The position numbers and the translations under genes were made by a program. From contig CAKRTQ010000003.1 in the NCBI GenBank assembly GCA_934402395.1, positions 62,001-126,000 on the forward strand: DNA of 64,000 nt, written 5' to 3'. The notes below the pieces were generated by a model, which ran no database searches, was not told where the DNA came from, and saw nothing but the letters and a program-made list of their open reading frames with translations. The stretch comes from an uncultured Eubacteriales bacterium (lineage in GTDB: Bacteria; Bacillota; Clostridia; Oscillospirales; CAG-272). This document shows positions 55,251-64,000 of this stretch, one piece after another. Each line of letters starts with the position of its first letter. Position 1 is the first letter of the stretch.

Positions 55251-57380
55251 TTATGTGCGTTTGAAACGATGGTCAAGTGCTGATTTTTTCATTTCAAACG
55301 CCACGGGACGTCCATGCGGACAGTATGTTATCTCCGGGTTGCTGACAAGATCGGCGATCAGCTTTTCGATGTATTCCGGCTGATAAACTCTGCCCGCCTT
55401 TATTGAAGCCTTGCACGATGCCTGATAAAGTGCCTTTTCAAATATCAGATCCCGCGTAAGCTCAATATTTGCCTCACTATCAGACAGCTCTCCGGCAAAG
55501 GTCTCTATCATCGCAACCGCGTCATCCATTTCAAGACCTTCGGGGATCGCGGTCAAATTCACGGAATTGCGTGATGTCGTGAAATCGAAACCGATTTTTT
55601 CTATCTCGTTGCGATAGCTTTCCACAGCGGCAACCTCGCCGCTCATCAGCATGATCTCGCGCGGAACGGCAAGAAGCACCGTAGCACGTTCGGAGTGCAT
55701 AAGACGCGTTCTGAAGCGTTCAAAGTTCTGTCTCTCATGTGCCGCGTGCTTGTCGACGATAAGACAGACATCACCCTTTTCCACAATTATATATGAATTG
55801 AACAGCTCGCCTACAATGCGGTAGTCGATTCCGGGCTGCAGTGCGGACGCTTCAGCCGTTCCGTCACTCTGCGAGGTCTCGCACGAAGCAGCATTCGCCG
55901 CGTTAGTTTCCGCATCATCAAAGTTCACCGCAGACGCAGCCTGCGTCTGCTTGGCTTTTACTTCCGACTCATCTCCGTATATTTGTCTGATTATCTCCGG
56001 CTCAACATAATTGGTCCCCGGTGATACATAACCTTCAAATCCGGTGATCTCATCATCAAGCCCGACCTCATAATTATCGCCGCGATATCTGAGATATTCC
56101 GCATATTCCTTTATATTCTCCGGCGGACGCGTTCCGTTGAGGTAGGGCTTGCCTGCCACAGCCGGATCGTCTTTTATGCGCCGCGCCGTGTCCGGAGAAG
56201 CTTGCGGTGCAATGCTCCCGACCGCAACCGGAACTGTTTCCGGACCTGATGCAGGTGATTTGATATCAAGCTGCTTTGCGGCATCACGCGACGCTCCCGG
56301 CACAGGCACAAAAGCGTCCGATGCGCGCTGTGGAGCAAACGAAACCACCGGAGCGCTGCCTTCTGCTCCAAACCCAAGCTCCGGACGCCGTTCATCGGTG
56401 GTAAGCGCTCGGCGCACGGCGTAATAAACGGCGTCAAAGACCGGTCTTTCGTTGGAAAATTTGACTTCAAGCTTTGAAGGATGAACGTTTACGTCAACAG
56501 TTTCGGGCGCGATCTCAATAGTCAAAACACACCCCGGAAATTTTTCCGGCGGAATATACGATTTATACGCCTGTTCAATAGCGGACATGGCTGTTTTGGA
56601 CTTTACATATCTGCCGTTTATAAAAAAGTTTTCATAGTTGCGGTTTGCCTTGACCTGCATAGGGGCACAGATGTAGCCGGACACACGTATTCCTTCGCGC
56701 GTGTCATCTACGGCAAGCATCCCATCGCAGTATGCCTTTCCGAAAACGGAACGTATAGTGCTGCGCAGTTCCCCGTTTCCCGATGTTTCAAGCTTCACAA
56801 CTCCATCGGAAATATATCTGAAAGCGATCTCCGGGTGCGCAAGTGCTTCTTTTTCAACCACCGCGCCCACTGCAAGCGCTTCCGTTGCGTCTTTTTTCAG
56901 GAATTTGAGTCTTGCGGGGACATTTGCAAACAGGTTTTCAACAATGACCGACGTTCCGTCGGATGCGCCGCGTTCGCTCAGCTCGCCGCCGTTGCCGCCG
57001 TGAATTTCATAAATTGCACCCATTTCGTTTTCACGAACCTTGGAGATTATCCTCACATCGGCGACCGAGCATATGGCAGCCAATGCTTCACCGCGAAAAC
57101 CGAGGGTTCTGATCCCGTTCAGATCCTCTGCCGACCTGATTTTACTCGTTGCGTGACGTCTTACCGCAATGGGCAGATCGTCCGGGATCATACCGCATCC
57201 GTTGTCGCTGACACGCATAAAGCTGATGCCGCCGCGCATGATCTCAACGGTAATGCGATCTGCACCGGAATCTATTGAATTTTCGACCAGTTCTTTTATA
57301 ACCGATGACGGTCTGTCAACCACCTCACCGGCGGCAATAAGGTTAGCAACCGCAAAGCTAAGAACATTGATCTTTCCCAT
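55251..57380 (-). CDS. mutL: DNA mismatch repair endonuclease MutL
   Basis: A 709-residue protein. The GHKL ATPase has ELVENSIDSGA, VSDNGCGM, HATSKI and TLGFRGEALA. A Pro/Ala-rich linker spans about 340-500. The C-terminal domain holds the nuclease motif DKHAAHERQNFE (DxHAx2Ex4E), ASCKAS and CPHGRP, so it should nick DNA as in Bacillus, fitting an organism without MutH. Lies 26 bases after mutS and 25 before tgt. Confidence 0.97.
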   Translation of the reverse strand: MGKINVLSFAVANLIAAGEVVDRPSSVIKELVENSIDSGADRITVEIMRGGISFMRVSDNGCGMIPDDLPIAVRRHATSKIRSAEDLNGIRTLGFRGEALAAICSVADVRIISKVRENEMGAIYEIHGGNGGELSERGASDGTSVIVENLFANVPARLKFLKKDATEALAVGAVVEKEALAHPEIAFRYISDGVVKLETSGNGELRSTIRSVFGKAYCDGMLAVDDTREGIRVSGYICAPMQVKANRNYENFFINGRYVKSKTAMSAIEQAYKSYIPPEKFPGCVLTIEIAPETVDVNVHPSKLEVKFSNERPVFDAVYYAVRRALTTDERRPELGFGAEGSAPVVSFAPQRASDAFVPVPGASRDAAKQLDIKSPASGPETVPVAVGSIAPQASPDTARRIKDDPAVAGKPYLNGTRPPENIKEYAEYLRYRGDNYEVGLDDEITGFEGYVSPGTNYVEPEIIRQIYGDESEVKAKQTQAASAVNFDDAETNAANAASCETSQSDGTAEASALQPGIDYRIVGELFNSYIIVEKGDVCLIVDKHAAHERQNFERFRTRLMHSERATVLLAVPREIMLMSGEVAAVESYRNEIEKIGFDFTTSRNSVNLTAIPEGLEMDDAVAMIETFAGELSDSEANIELTRDLIFEKALYQASCKASIKAGRVYQPEYIEKLIADLVSNPEITYCPHGRPVAFEMKKSALDHRFKRT

Positions 57381-57406
57381 TGTGCACGTTTTTCCTTTCG
57401 TTTATT

Positions 57407-60004
57407 TTACTTAAGCTTCTTCTGGAGTTCAAATAAAAAGTTCATCGCTTCTATCGGAGAAAGCGTGTTCACATCGACTGCCTTAAGGTCATCAATTACC
57501 TGCTCGCGCATACAGTCTTCAATTGATATTATACCGCCGTCATCCGGCTCCGGAAGCTTGGATGCATCGGCATCTGCGGCAACGCGCGCACGCGCCTCGA
57601 CCTCAGCCAACACCTCTTTGGCACGCTTTATGACCTCTGACGGCAAGCCGGCGAGCTTCGCAACTTCTATACCGTAGCTGTCATCGGTAGAACCGCGCAC
57701 GATCTTTCTCAAAAATATCACGCTGTCTCCGCGCTTGCGCGCGGCAACGTTGTAGTTCACAACGCCTTCAAGCTCATCCTCAAGCACGGTAAGCTCATGA
57801 TAATGCGTGGCAAATAAGGTCTTGCACCCTACCTTACGGCTTTGCGTGTATTCAACGATTGCACGCGCAATGCTCATTCCGTCAAATGTGGATGTGCCGC
57901 GCCCGACCTCATCATATATGACAAGGCTGTTCTTGGTGGCGTTGTTCAATATATTTGCGACCTCATTCATCTCAAGCATGAATGTTGACTGCCCCGATGC
58001 CAGATCATCAGAAGCTCCAACACGCGTGAATACACGGTCGGTAATGCACATATCGGCATCCGCGGCAGGAACAAACGAACCTATCTGCGTCATAACTGCA
58101 ATAAGCGCGACCTGTCGCATATATGTCGATTTTCCTGCCATATTGGGTCCCGTGATGATCATCACGCGGCTTTTTTTCATGTCAAGTGAGGTGTCATTCG
58201 GCACAAAATAACTGTTTTTTACGAACTGTTCGACAACCGGATGACGCCCATCCTTTATTTCGATCACACCGCGCACATTGAGATGCGGACATGTATAATT
58301 ATTCTTCGCTGCGACCGATGCAAGAGATATATACGCATCAAGACGCGCAAGCAATGCCGCCGCGCGCTGTATGCGCGTGGAGTTTTCAGCCACCTTGCTT
58401 CTGACATCCGAAAAAATATCATATTCCAGTGAGCAAAGCCGGTCGCCTGCGCCGAGAACAGCCGCTTCGGTGTTTTTCAGCTCTTCGGTGATATACCGCT
58501 CGCAGTTCGCAAGCGTCTGCTTGCGGATATACCTGTCCGCCGGCACCTGATCAGTCAGCGAACGGGTGACCTCTATATAATAACCGAACACGCGATTGTA
58601 GCCAACTTTGAGCGTCTTTATACCGGTAGCCTCGCGTTCCTTTTCGGCAAATTTTCCGATCCAGCCTTTTCCGTCCGATACGATAGCGCGCAGCTTGTCC
58701 ACATCATCGCTGTAACCGTCAACTATCATACCGCCTTCTCTCACAGTGTTCGGCGGGGATTCGACAATAGCCTTGTTTATCAGCTCAACAATATCCTCCA
58801 GCGTATCAAGCGCGCTGTATATTGCAGAAAGCTCTTCACTTTTGCACTTTGATATCAGCTCGCGTACATCCGGCAGCACGGACAATGTGGACGACACGGC
58901 GCGCAGATCCCGCGCATTTGCCGTCCCGTACACGATTCTGGTGACAAGCCTTTCAATATCAAGAACAGATCTCATGCGGTCGCTCAGATCCTCGCGCAGC
59001 ATAAAATCATCAAAAAGCTCGCCTATTGCAGCCTGCCTGCGCGTTATTGCACTTATACTGAGCAACGGATGCTCGACCCACTGGCGAAGAAGTCTCGCGC
59101 CGGCAGCAGACGACGTTTTGTCAAGAACGCCGAGAAGCGAGCCTTTGCGGTCTTTAGAGCGCATCGTCTCCGAAAGTTCAAGATTACGCCTTGTATTAAG
59201 GTCTATCTGCATATACTGGCCGTTCTCGTATATGTTGAGTTCCTTTATATACGTTATATCGGTCTTTTGTGTTTCGACTATGTAATCGAGCAGCGCACCG
59301 AGAGCGCACACAAGTCTTTTACGTTCAATATCACCGTCGCGCAGAACATCGGCAAACTGATGCTCCACCGTTTGCGCGGCAGACTTATACTCGTATTTTT
59401 CCGCATTTCCGCCGCCCATCATGGCGTTAAGCCGATTTTTTATGAAATCGGCAAGCTCCGGGCACAGACCCGACGGCAGATTTACAAGCACCTCGCGCGG
59501 CGCATATGTTCCAAGCTCGCCGCAAAGCTGCGGAAGATATTGCGGCGTTTCAAAAGATGTTGCAAATATCTGAGCTGTTGAAATATCGGCAAAACAGACT
59601 CCCGCGCCGCCATCGTCAATGAACACCGATGCAAGGTAGTTGTTACGTGTTTCAGGAAGCATCGAAGCCTCTGTAACTGTTCCGGGTGTGATTATCCGTA
59701 TAACGTCACGCTTAACAAGCCCTTTGGCAGTCGCGGGATTTTCCATCTGCTCGCATATTGCAACTTTATAGCCTTTTTCTATCAAACGCGCAATATACGA
59801 TTCCGCGCTGTGAAACGGCACGCCGCACATTGGCGCGCGCTCCGCCTCGCCGCAGTCGCGCCCCGTGAGCGTAAGCTCAAGCTCGCGCGACGCGACAATG
59901 GCATCATCAAAAAACATCTCGTAAAAATCACCGAGACGGTAAAAAAGCAGGAAATCCTTATATTGATTTTTTATCTCAAAGTATTGCTCCATCATAGGAG
60001 TCAT
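57407..60004 (-). CDS. mutS: DNA mismatch repair protein MutS
   Basis: An 865-residue MutS1. The mismatch-reading Phe27 and Glu29 lie in GDFYEMF. Walker A GPNMAGKST, ABC-type SGQSTFMLEM and DEVGRGTST are intact; helix-turn-helix and C-terminal dimer segment follow. GAAGGAGG lies upstream of the start. Binds mismatches and recruits MutL. Second gene of the ylbF-mutS-mutL-tgt unit. Confidence 0.98.
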   Translation of the reverse strand: MTPMMEQYFEIKNQYKDFLLFYRLGDFYEMFFDDAIVASRELELTLTGRDCGEAERAPMCGVPFHSAESYIARLIEKGYKVAICEQMENPATAKGLVKRDVIRIITPGTVTEASMLPETRNNYLASVFIDDGGAGVCFADISTAQIFATSFETPQYLPQLCGELGTYAPREVLVNLPSGLCPELADFIKNRLNAMMGGGNAEKYEYKSAAQTVEHQFADVLRDGDIERKRLVCALGALLDYIVETQKTDITYIKELNIYENGQYMQIDLNTRRNLELSETMRSKDRKGSLLGVLDKTSSAAGARLLRQWVEHPLLSISAITRRQAAIGELFDDFMLREDLSDRMRSVLDIERLVTRIVYGTANARDLRAVSSTLSVLPDVRELISKCKSEELSAIYSALDTLEDIVELINKAIVESPPNTVREGGMIVDGYSDDVDKLRAIVSDGKGWIGKFAEKEREATGIKTLKVGYNRVFGYYIEVTRSLTDQVPADRYIRKQTLANCERYITEELKNTEAAVLGAGDRLCSLEYDIFSDVRSKVAENSTRIQRAAALLARLDAYISLASVAAKNNYTCPHLNVRGVIEIKDGRHPVVEQFVKNSYFVPNDTSLDMKKSRVMIITGPNMAGKSTYMRQVALIAVMTQIGSFVPAADADMCITDRVFTRVGASDDLASGQSTFMLEMNEVANILNNATKNSLVIYDEVGRGTSTFDGMSIARAIVEYTQSRKVGCKTLFATHYHELTVLEDELEGVVNYNVAARKRGDSVIFLRKIVRGSTDDSYGIEVAKLAGLPSEVIKRAKEVLAEVEARARVAADADASKLPEPDDGGIISIEDCMREQVIDDLKAVDVNTLSPIEAMNFLFELQKKLK

Positions 60005-60052
60005 GAGGATATCCTCCTTCTGTTCAGTCAGTTACGCTTGTTTTTATTAGAT

Positions 60053-60442
60053 TCAGTGGCAGCCGCTGCAGCAGGAGCAATCGTGCGAGCAGTCATGGTG
60101 ATGTTCCTCGCCTGTGACCTCTGCCATAATAGTCTCGTTTATTTCGGCAAGAAGAGCCGTTACCTTGTCCTGCGACTCTGCAAATGCAATGTATGCCGGA
60201 GCAGTCGTGATCTCACCCGCGAGCGATTCAAGGCGCGAGCGGATAGCACCGAGAAGGAAGTCATTTGGCGCGGGCTTGGCGCTTTCGTCGGCAAATGCTT
60301 TCTGCTGAACGTTGTACTCGGTCACCTTGGTCTGAAGCTCCGCATCGGCAAGATACGCCATCTGGGCGGCTTCATAAGCCTTCATCTCGTCGCTTTCCTT
60401 TACAGCTTTACCGATATCGTGAGCCATTTTGATAATATCCAT
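60053..60442 (-). CDS. YlbF/YmcA family regulator with His/Cys-rich tail
   Basis: A 129-residue, mostly helical protein of the Com_YlbF family (AHDIGKAVKESDEMKAYEAAQ; NETIMAEVTGE). The last 18 residues are unusual: EEHHHDCSHDCSCCSGCH, with six His and five Cys. Known: YlbF (RicF) of Bacillus forms a complex with YmcA and YaaT that carries iron-sulfur clusters and guides RNase Y. The tail suggests metal or cluster binding. First gene of the mutSL unit, 48 bases before mutS; pairing of ylbF-like genes with mutS is common in Clostridia. Confidence 0.88.
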   Translation of the reverse strand: MDIIKMAHDIGKAVKESDEMKAYEAAQMAYLADAELQTKVTEYNVQQKAFADESAKPAPNDFLLGAIRSRLESLAGEITTAPAYIAFAESQDKVTALLAEINETIMAEVTGEEHHHDCSHDCSCCSGCH

Positions 60443-60517
60443 TTTGTTCTCCGTTGTTCTTTTGTTTTTTCATACCGCTTTCATGATGCATAGTGCATAG
60501 AAAGTATGATTCATATT

Positions 60518-60546
60518 ATTATACCTCAAAATAAGGATTTACGCAA
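60518..60546 (-). promoter_or_regulatory. Sigma-A type promoter for ylbF-mutS-mutL-tgt
   Basis: Minus strand TTGCGT (60541-60546), 17 bases, TATAAT (60518-60523), 75 bases before the ylbF start. Confidence 0.8.
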
Positions 60547-60615
60547 GTACCTACATTAAAAAATATAGCCGGCTCGCTGAAAAATACATGATTACGAATT
60601 ATTGAGCCGACAAAA

Positions 60616-60656
60616 CGGGGCGTTAAAAAACTCAAATTGAGTTTTTTAACACCCCG
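60616..60656 (-). terminator. Terminator after miaB
   Basis: A 20-bp inverted repeat with one mismatch (60616-60635 and 60637-60656). On the minus strand it starts 36 bases after the miaB stop and is followed by TTTTG. Confidence 0.85.
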
Positions 60657-60692
60657 ACAAAAAATGCCGTATGAGCGTTTACCGCCTGTTGT

Positions 60693-62120
60693 TTATATTT
60701 TCTCTCCTATCAGAGCAAAAGGACGCGAGTCCGTTATTTTTACGTTTACATACTCACCGGTGATGTTTCCGCCGTCAAAAAGAACGATCTTCCCGCCTTC
60801 GGTGCGCGCTGAAGTAACATTCGGGTCTGTTTTGCTTTTTCCGTCGCACAGAACGCGCAAGTTTTTTCCGATGTACTTTCCGTTTATTTCGCCGGATATT
60901 TCCGTCTGGAGTGCCAGAAGTGCGTCCATCCGCCTGCCCTTCACATCATCCGGCACCTGATCAGGCATTGCAGCCGCAGGCGTTCCGCCGCGAGGTGAAT
61001 AGATAAACGAATATACCATATCATATCTCACGCGTCTGAGGATATCGAGCGTCTCACCGAATTCAGTGTCTGTCTCTCCCGGGAATCCCACGATAATATC
61101 CGAACTCAGCACGATATCGGGGATTTTACGGCGCGCATATTCTACGGTTTCGAGATACCGGGCGGTATCATAATGGCGGTTCATAGCGGAAAGCACACGG
61201 TCACTGCCGGACTGAAGCGGCAGGTGCAGCTGATGCGCCACGTGCGGATTTGCCGCCATAGCATCTATCAGCTTGTGTGAAACATCCTTCGGATGGCTCG
61301 TCATAAAGTGAAGCTTGTAATCTCCGTCAATTTCACCGAGCCGCATTATCAGATCCGCAAAATCGCAGTCAAACGAACAGCCCTTACCGTATGAATTGAC
61401 GTTCTGTCCCAGAAGAGTGATATCCTTCACACCGTCGGCAACAAGACTGCGGACTTCATCTGTTATTTTTTCCGGACGCCGGCTGCGCTCGCGGCCACGG
61501 ACATACGGAACGATACAGTAAGAGCAGAAATTGTTGCAGCCGTACATTATGCTGACCCATGCGCGGTACGGCGATTCGCGCCTTACAGGCAGCCCCTCCG
61601 CCACGGCGGGCTCGTCATCCGGCATTATAAAACGTCGCGGTCCGCCGGAAAGACGCTTCCAGACAAGTTCCGGTAGCATATAAAGAGACGATGTTCCGAA
61701 TGTAAAGTCAACATAGGGATAGCTGTTTTTAAGCTGATCCGCACGGCTTATCTGCGACACCATGCAGCCGCAAACTCCGATTATAAGCTCCGGTTTGCGG
61801 TGTTTCAGGTGCTTGAACTGACCTATCGACGACAAAGCCTTTTTTTCGGCATGCTCACGCACGGCGCAGGTGTTGACAAGTATCAGATCGGCTTCATCGG
61901 GATCATCGGTGTATCCATAGCCCATATCAGCCGAAATACCCGCAAGAAGCTCGCTGTCCGCCTCATTCTGCTGGCATCCGAATGTCTGAACATAAACCCG
62001 CCTCCCCGCTCCGCGATTGTACTCGCGTATCAGAGATGTATATTTTGCCGCAGCTGCCGATTCCTCTTCCGAAAGTCTTCTGTCGCGGAACTTTTCAGTC
62101 GCTTTTTCTTTTTTGTCCAT
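60693..62120 (-). CDS. miaB: tRNA-2-methylthio-N(6)-dimethylallyladenosine synthase
   Basis: A 475-residue methylthiotransferase. Three N-terminal cluster cysteines lie in TFGCQQNE, VNTCAVRE and GVCGCM; the radical SAM triad is CNNFCSYC; a C-terminal TRAM domain follows. It adds a methylthio group to i6A37 of tRNA. GAGG lies upstream of the start; the gene follows apbE by 10 bases. Confidence 0.96.
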   Translation of the reverse strand: MDKKEKATEKFRDRRLSEEESAAAAKYTSLIREYNRGAGRRVYVQTFGCQQNEADSELLAGISADMGYGYTDDPDEADLILVNTCAVREHAEKKALSSIGQFKHLKHRKPELIIGVCGCMVSQISRADQLKNSYPYVDFTFGTSSLYMLPELVWKRLSGGPRRFIMPDDEPAVAEGLPVRRESPYRAWVSIMYGCNNFCSYCIVPYVRGRERSRRPEKITDEVRSLVADGVKDITLLGQNVNSYGKGCSFDCDFADLIMRLGEIDGDYKLHFMTSHPKDVSHKLIDAMAANPHVAHQLHLPLQSGSDRVLSAMNRHYDTARYLETVEYARRKIPDIVLSSDIIVGFPGETDTEFGETLDILRRVRYDMVYSFIYSPRGGTPAAAMPDQVPDDVKGRRMDALLALQTEISGEINGKYIGKNLRVLCDGKSKTDPNVTSARTEGGKIVLFDGGNITGEYVNVKITDSRPFALIGEKI

Positions 62121-62130
62121 TTGCTTTTCC

Positions 62131-63171
62131 TCAACTTCCCAAAACCGTCAGCGACCGTCCGCATGAAAGCGAAAAGTAACCGTCAAGCCCCGGTGTAATG
62201 TAAATTTCATTTTCATATATCAGAACTGCTTCGAACGCAAGGACGGTTCCCTTTTGCTCACAGTAAAGTTTCCATGCGGCATCCGGCGTCTCCGAGACGT
62301 ACAGTGACGTGGACAGCGCATCCGCCGCCGCTCCGTTTTCCGACACAACGGCAGTGCTGAGAAGCTTTCCGCGTATCGGCATACCGGTGCGCGGATCAAT
62401 AATATGGCAGTATTTTTCGCCTTTTATTTCATAATAACGTTCGTATCCGCCGGATACCGAAATAAACCCGGATCCGATCGAAATATTTCCGGCATACCCT
62501 TCGCCGCCGGGATCGCGCAGCGCGATCGTAAAGCTCCCCGAGGGGTGCGTTCCGAACACTGAGATATTTCCGCCGAATGACAGCACGCCGTATGCGGCAT
62601 CGGTAGATGAAAGGTATTCAATGACCTTTGCCTCGGCATATCCCTTACCGACGCCGCCGAGATCAAGCATCACCCACGGCTCGCTTTTTGAAAGCACACT
62701 GCTTTCCGGGTCGTACGAAATAAACCGCATCCCGCATTTTTTCGCCGCACGTGACACTTCGTCATCCGACGGCAGCATGTCAGTCCGCGCCGATTCGCGC
62801 CAAAGAAGCGTAGCCGGGTATGTTGTCGGATCAAAACAGCCCCCGCCGGCCTTCCAGACATCATATGCCGCAAGAAATATTTCTCCGACTTCGCGGCTGA
62901 CGGCGCAGCCGCTGCCGGACATATTGAATTTTGCCACCTCCGAGGTGCCGTCCTCGGCAGAAAGCTTTTTTTCAAGCCCGGAGGTTATCTCGCGGCAACT
63001 GTTGAATATCGCTTCGGCACCAACGGTACCATCCGCAAGTTTTACCTCTATCAAAGTATCCATTGCGAAAAAAGAATCGCTGATATAGCGCGCTTTTGCC
63101 GTGCATGACGGAAGAACCGTCAAAAGCACCGCAGCAAGCAATATAAGTTCAATAAATCTTGTTTTTTTCAT
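62131..63171 (-). CDS. apbE: FAD:protein FMN transferase (ApbE), lipoprotein
   Basis: A 346-residue protein. The signal peptide ends in a lipobox (VLPSC), so it is a lipid-anchored outer-face protein. Catalytic region: FFAMDTLIEV, DPTTYP, DLGGVGKGYA and HIIDPRTGMPI, followed by AADALSTSLYV. It attaches FMN to threonines of partners such as RnfG/RnfD or NqrC. The start at 63171 gives a clean signal peptide; the gene overlaps the Gx gene by 23 bases. Confidence 0.93.
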   Translation of the reverse strand: MKKTRFIELILLAAVLLTVLPSCTAKARYISDSFFAMDTLIEVKLADGTVGAEAIFNSCREITSGLEKKLSAEDGTSEVAKFNMSGSGCAVSREVGEIFLAAYDVWKAGGGCFDPTTYPATLLWRESARTDMLPSDDEVSRAAKKCGMRFISYDPESSVLSKSEPWVMLDLGGVGKGYAEAKVIEYLSSTDAAYGVLSFGGNISVFGTHPSGSFTIALRDPGGEGYAGNISIGSGFISVSGGYERYYEIKGEKYCHIIDPRTGMPIRGKLLSTAVVSENGAAADALSTSLYVSETPDAAWKLYCEQKGTVLAFEAVLIYENEIYITPGLDGYFSLSCGRSLTVLGS

Positions 63172-63721
63172 ATTCCGATCTGTAATCACCGAGTATTTTT
63201 TTCGCCGACGGAAAGAGGAAATTGAGTATTACCCCGTTCACGGCGCCGAAAAAGCATGACGCCGTCAGCATTATTGCAGCGTATGAAAACGCACCGAACG
63301 ACAAAATGATCAGACTCACGGCGCAAAGCTGACCCAGCGAGTGAAACGCAGCGCATAACACCGAGATCCCAATAAAACTCAGCTTTTTTTTCAACGGAGG
63401 CACAAAATAAACGACACACAGCGCAATATATGCCGCCGTCGCTCCGCAAAGCGAAATCATCACCGAAACCGGATTGCCGAACAACATTCCGCTTATAAGC
63501 ACACGACAAACCGACACTGCCGCCCCATCCTTCGGAGAAACAGCCAAAAACACCAGAGTGATAACGATATTTGCCAATCCGGGTTTCACACCCGGCACAG
63601 GCAGCCATGCTCCGAGCGGAAGTGCTGTTTCAAGATATGAAAGCGCAAGCACCATGCACAATGCCGCCGCATCAAAGCAAAGCCGGCGCACAGGCGTCGC
63701 TCCCTCAGCCCGCTTCACCAT
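63149..63721 (-). CDS. Gx transporter family membrane protein
   Basis: A 190-residue protein with five to six helices. PGVKPGLANIVITLVFL, shortened to GVKPGLANIVI, and RVLISGMLFG mark the Gx family (formerly heptaprenyl diphosphate synthase component I). The fold is thought to resemble ECF S components, perhaps for flavin or a related ligand. GGGAG lies five bases before the ATG at 63721. It overlaps NusG-II and apbE, which indicates joint work in flavin delivery. Confidence 0.88.
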   Translation of the reverse strand: MVKRAEGATPVRRLCFDAAALCMVLALSYLETALPLGAWLPVPGVKPGLANIVITLVFLAVSPKDGAAVSVCRVLISGMLFGNPVSVMISLCGATAAYIALCVVYFVPPLKKKLSFIGISVLCAAFHSLGQLCAVSLIILSFGAFSYAAIMLTASCFFGAVNGVILNFLFPSAKKILGDYRSEYEKNKIY

Positions 63722-64000
63722 CGGCGCTCCCTTCTCCGGCAATACGCACAACAACGCCTGCCGGGACGCACACTATGCTTTCACCCGCGTTTGAAACGGG
63801 TTTATGCGCTGTACAGATTCCGCACCGGCAATCCGATGCGGAAACCCGCGCGGTCCCGTTTTCAACGGTGAGCACCAACGTATATCCACCGGACATCACC
63901 GTATATTCCCCCGGTACGTCAAGCGGATATCTGATCGTGTCGGTCGCCGTGCGCACCTCTACAGTATTTCCTTTTTCGGCAGGGATCAGACCGACCGCGC
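63705..64000 (-). CDS. NusG domain II-containing protein, C-terminal part (runs off window)
   Basis: The frame is open to the window edge, so the N-terminus (usually a membrane helix) is missing. About 98 residues are visible: KGNTVEVRT, YPLDVPGEYTV, then VSASDCRCGICT and GESIVCVPAGVVVRI, the NusG-II pattern with paired cysteines. Known context: such genes precede Gx and apbE in Clostridia with Rnf-type complexes. Function unknown. Confidence 0.87.
   Translation of the reverse strand, partial: AVGLIPAEKGNTVEVRTATDTIRYPLDVPGEYTVMSGGYTLVLTVENGTARVSASDCRCGICTAHKPVSNAGESIVCVPAGVVVRIAGEGSADGEAG

Overview
The window reads as a chromosomal segment of a Gram-positive, probably uncultured member of the Clostridia (Bacillota). 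Evidence: YajC beside a TIGR04086 membrane protein, DUF951, DUF5711, DUF4330, a YlbF-type regulator, MecA-like adaptor, ClpE-like unfoldase, energy-coupling factor (ECF) transporter, YfhO and LCP-type envelope genes, alpha2-type GlyS, and a NusG-domain-II/Gx/ApbE cluster. Genes are densely packed, often with ATGA or TGATG overlaps, and most promoters fit a strict -35 / 17 bp / TATAAT layout. I see no tRNA or rRNA gene, CRISPR array, insertion sequence or prophage. The genus cannot be fixed from the sequence alone.

Layout. 1-3.2 kb: the N-terminal part of an ABC exporter (running off the left edge), divergent from feoA-feoB. 3.2-12.2 kb (minus): a tightly overlapping run uvrC-rsmD-coaD-nadE-MGMT, followed by an ABC ATPase and a coiled-coil FtsX-type permease. 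12.3-17.2 kb (minus): HPr, then rimM-trmD-O-antigen-ligase-like-DUF4330-DUF4330. 17.3-18.4 kb (plus): yajC and a TIGR04086 protein. 18.4-21.5 kb (plus): a 320-base regulatory region with inverted repeats, a strong promoter inside a dyad and a GC-rich structured leader, then an ABC exporter with an N-terminal sensor-like domain and zinc ribbon, coupled to a DUF1854 protein. 21.5-25.4 kb: a MATE exporter and a nuclease-helicase fusion. 25.6-30.9 kb: asnS, an aminotransferase, a radical SAM protein, a MecA-like adaptor and a YitT-type membrane protein.

30.9-41.4 kb (minus) looks like one long transcription unit: ruvC, an rRNA-type methyltransferase, ecfA1-ecfA2-ecfT, truA, DUF5711, cvpA, clpE-like, DUF2974 hydrolase. 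Divergent from it, 41.6-46.6 kb (plus), are DUF951-yfhO-ruvA-ruvB, so ruvC and ruvAB flank one divergent promoter region. 46.7-50.0 kb: an M23 peptidase, an unknown membrane protein and a sorbitol-6-phosphate-dehydrogenase-like SDR. 50.1-60.4 kb (minus): ylbF-mutS-mutL-tgt, then LCP-glyS and a split threonine/serine exporter pair. 60.7-64.0 kb (minus): NusG-II, Gx transporter, ApbE and miaB.

Most genes are housekeeping: DNA repair (uvrC, ruvABC, mutSL, MGMT), tRNA modification (trmD, truA, tgt, miaB), cofactors (nadE, coaD, apbE), protein quality control (clpE, mecA) and envelope work. The most promising less-described unit is the ABC exporter plus DUF1854 pair with its unusual control region (18.4-21.5 kb). 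Others worth a second look are the nuclease-XPD helicase fusion, the DUF4330/O-antigen-ligase triad, the YlbF protein with a His/Cys-rich tail and the degenerate LCP protein.
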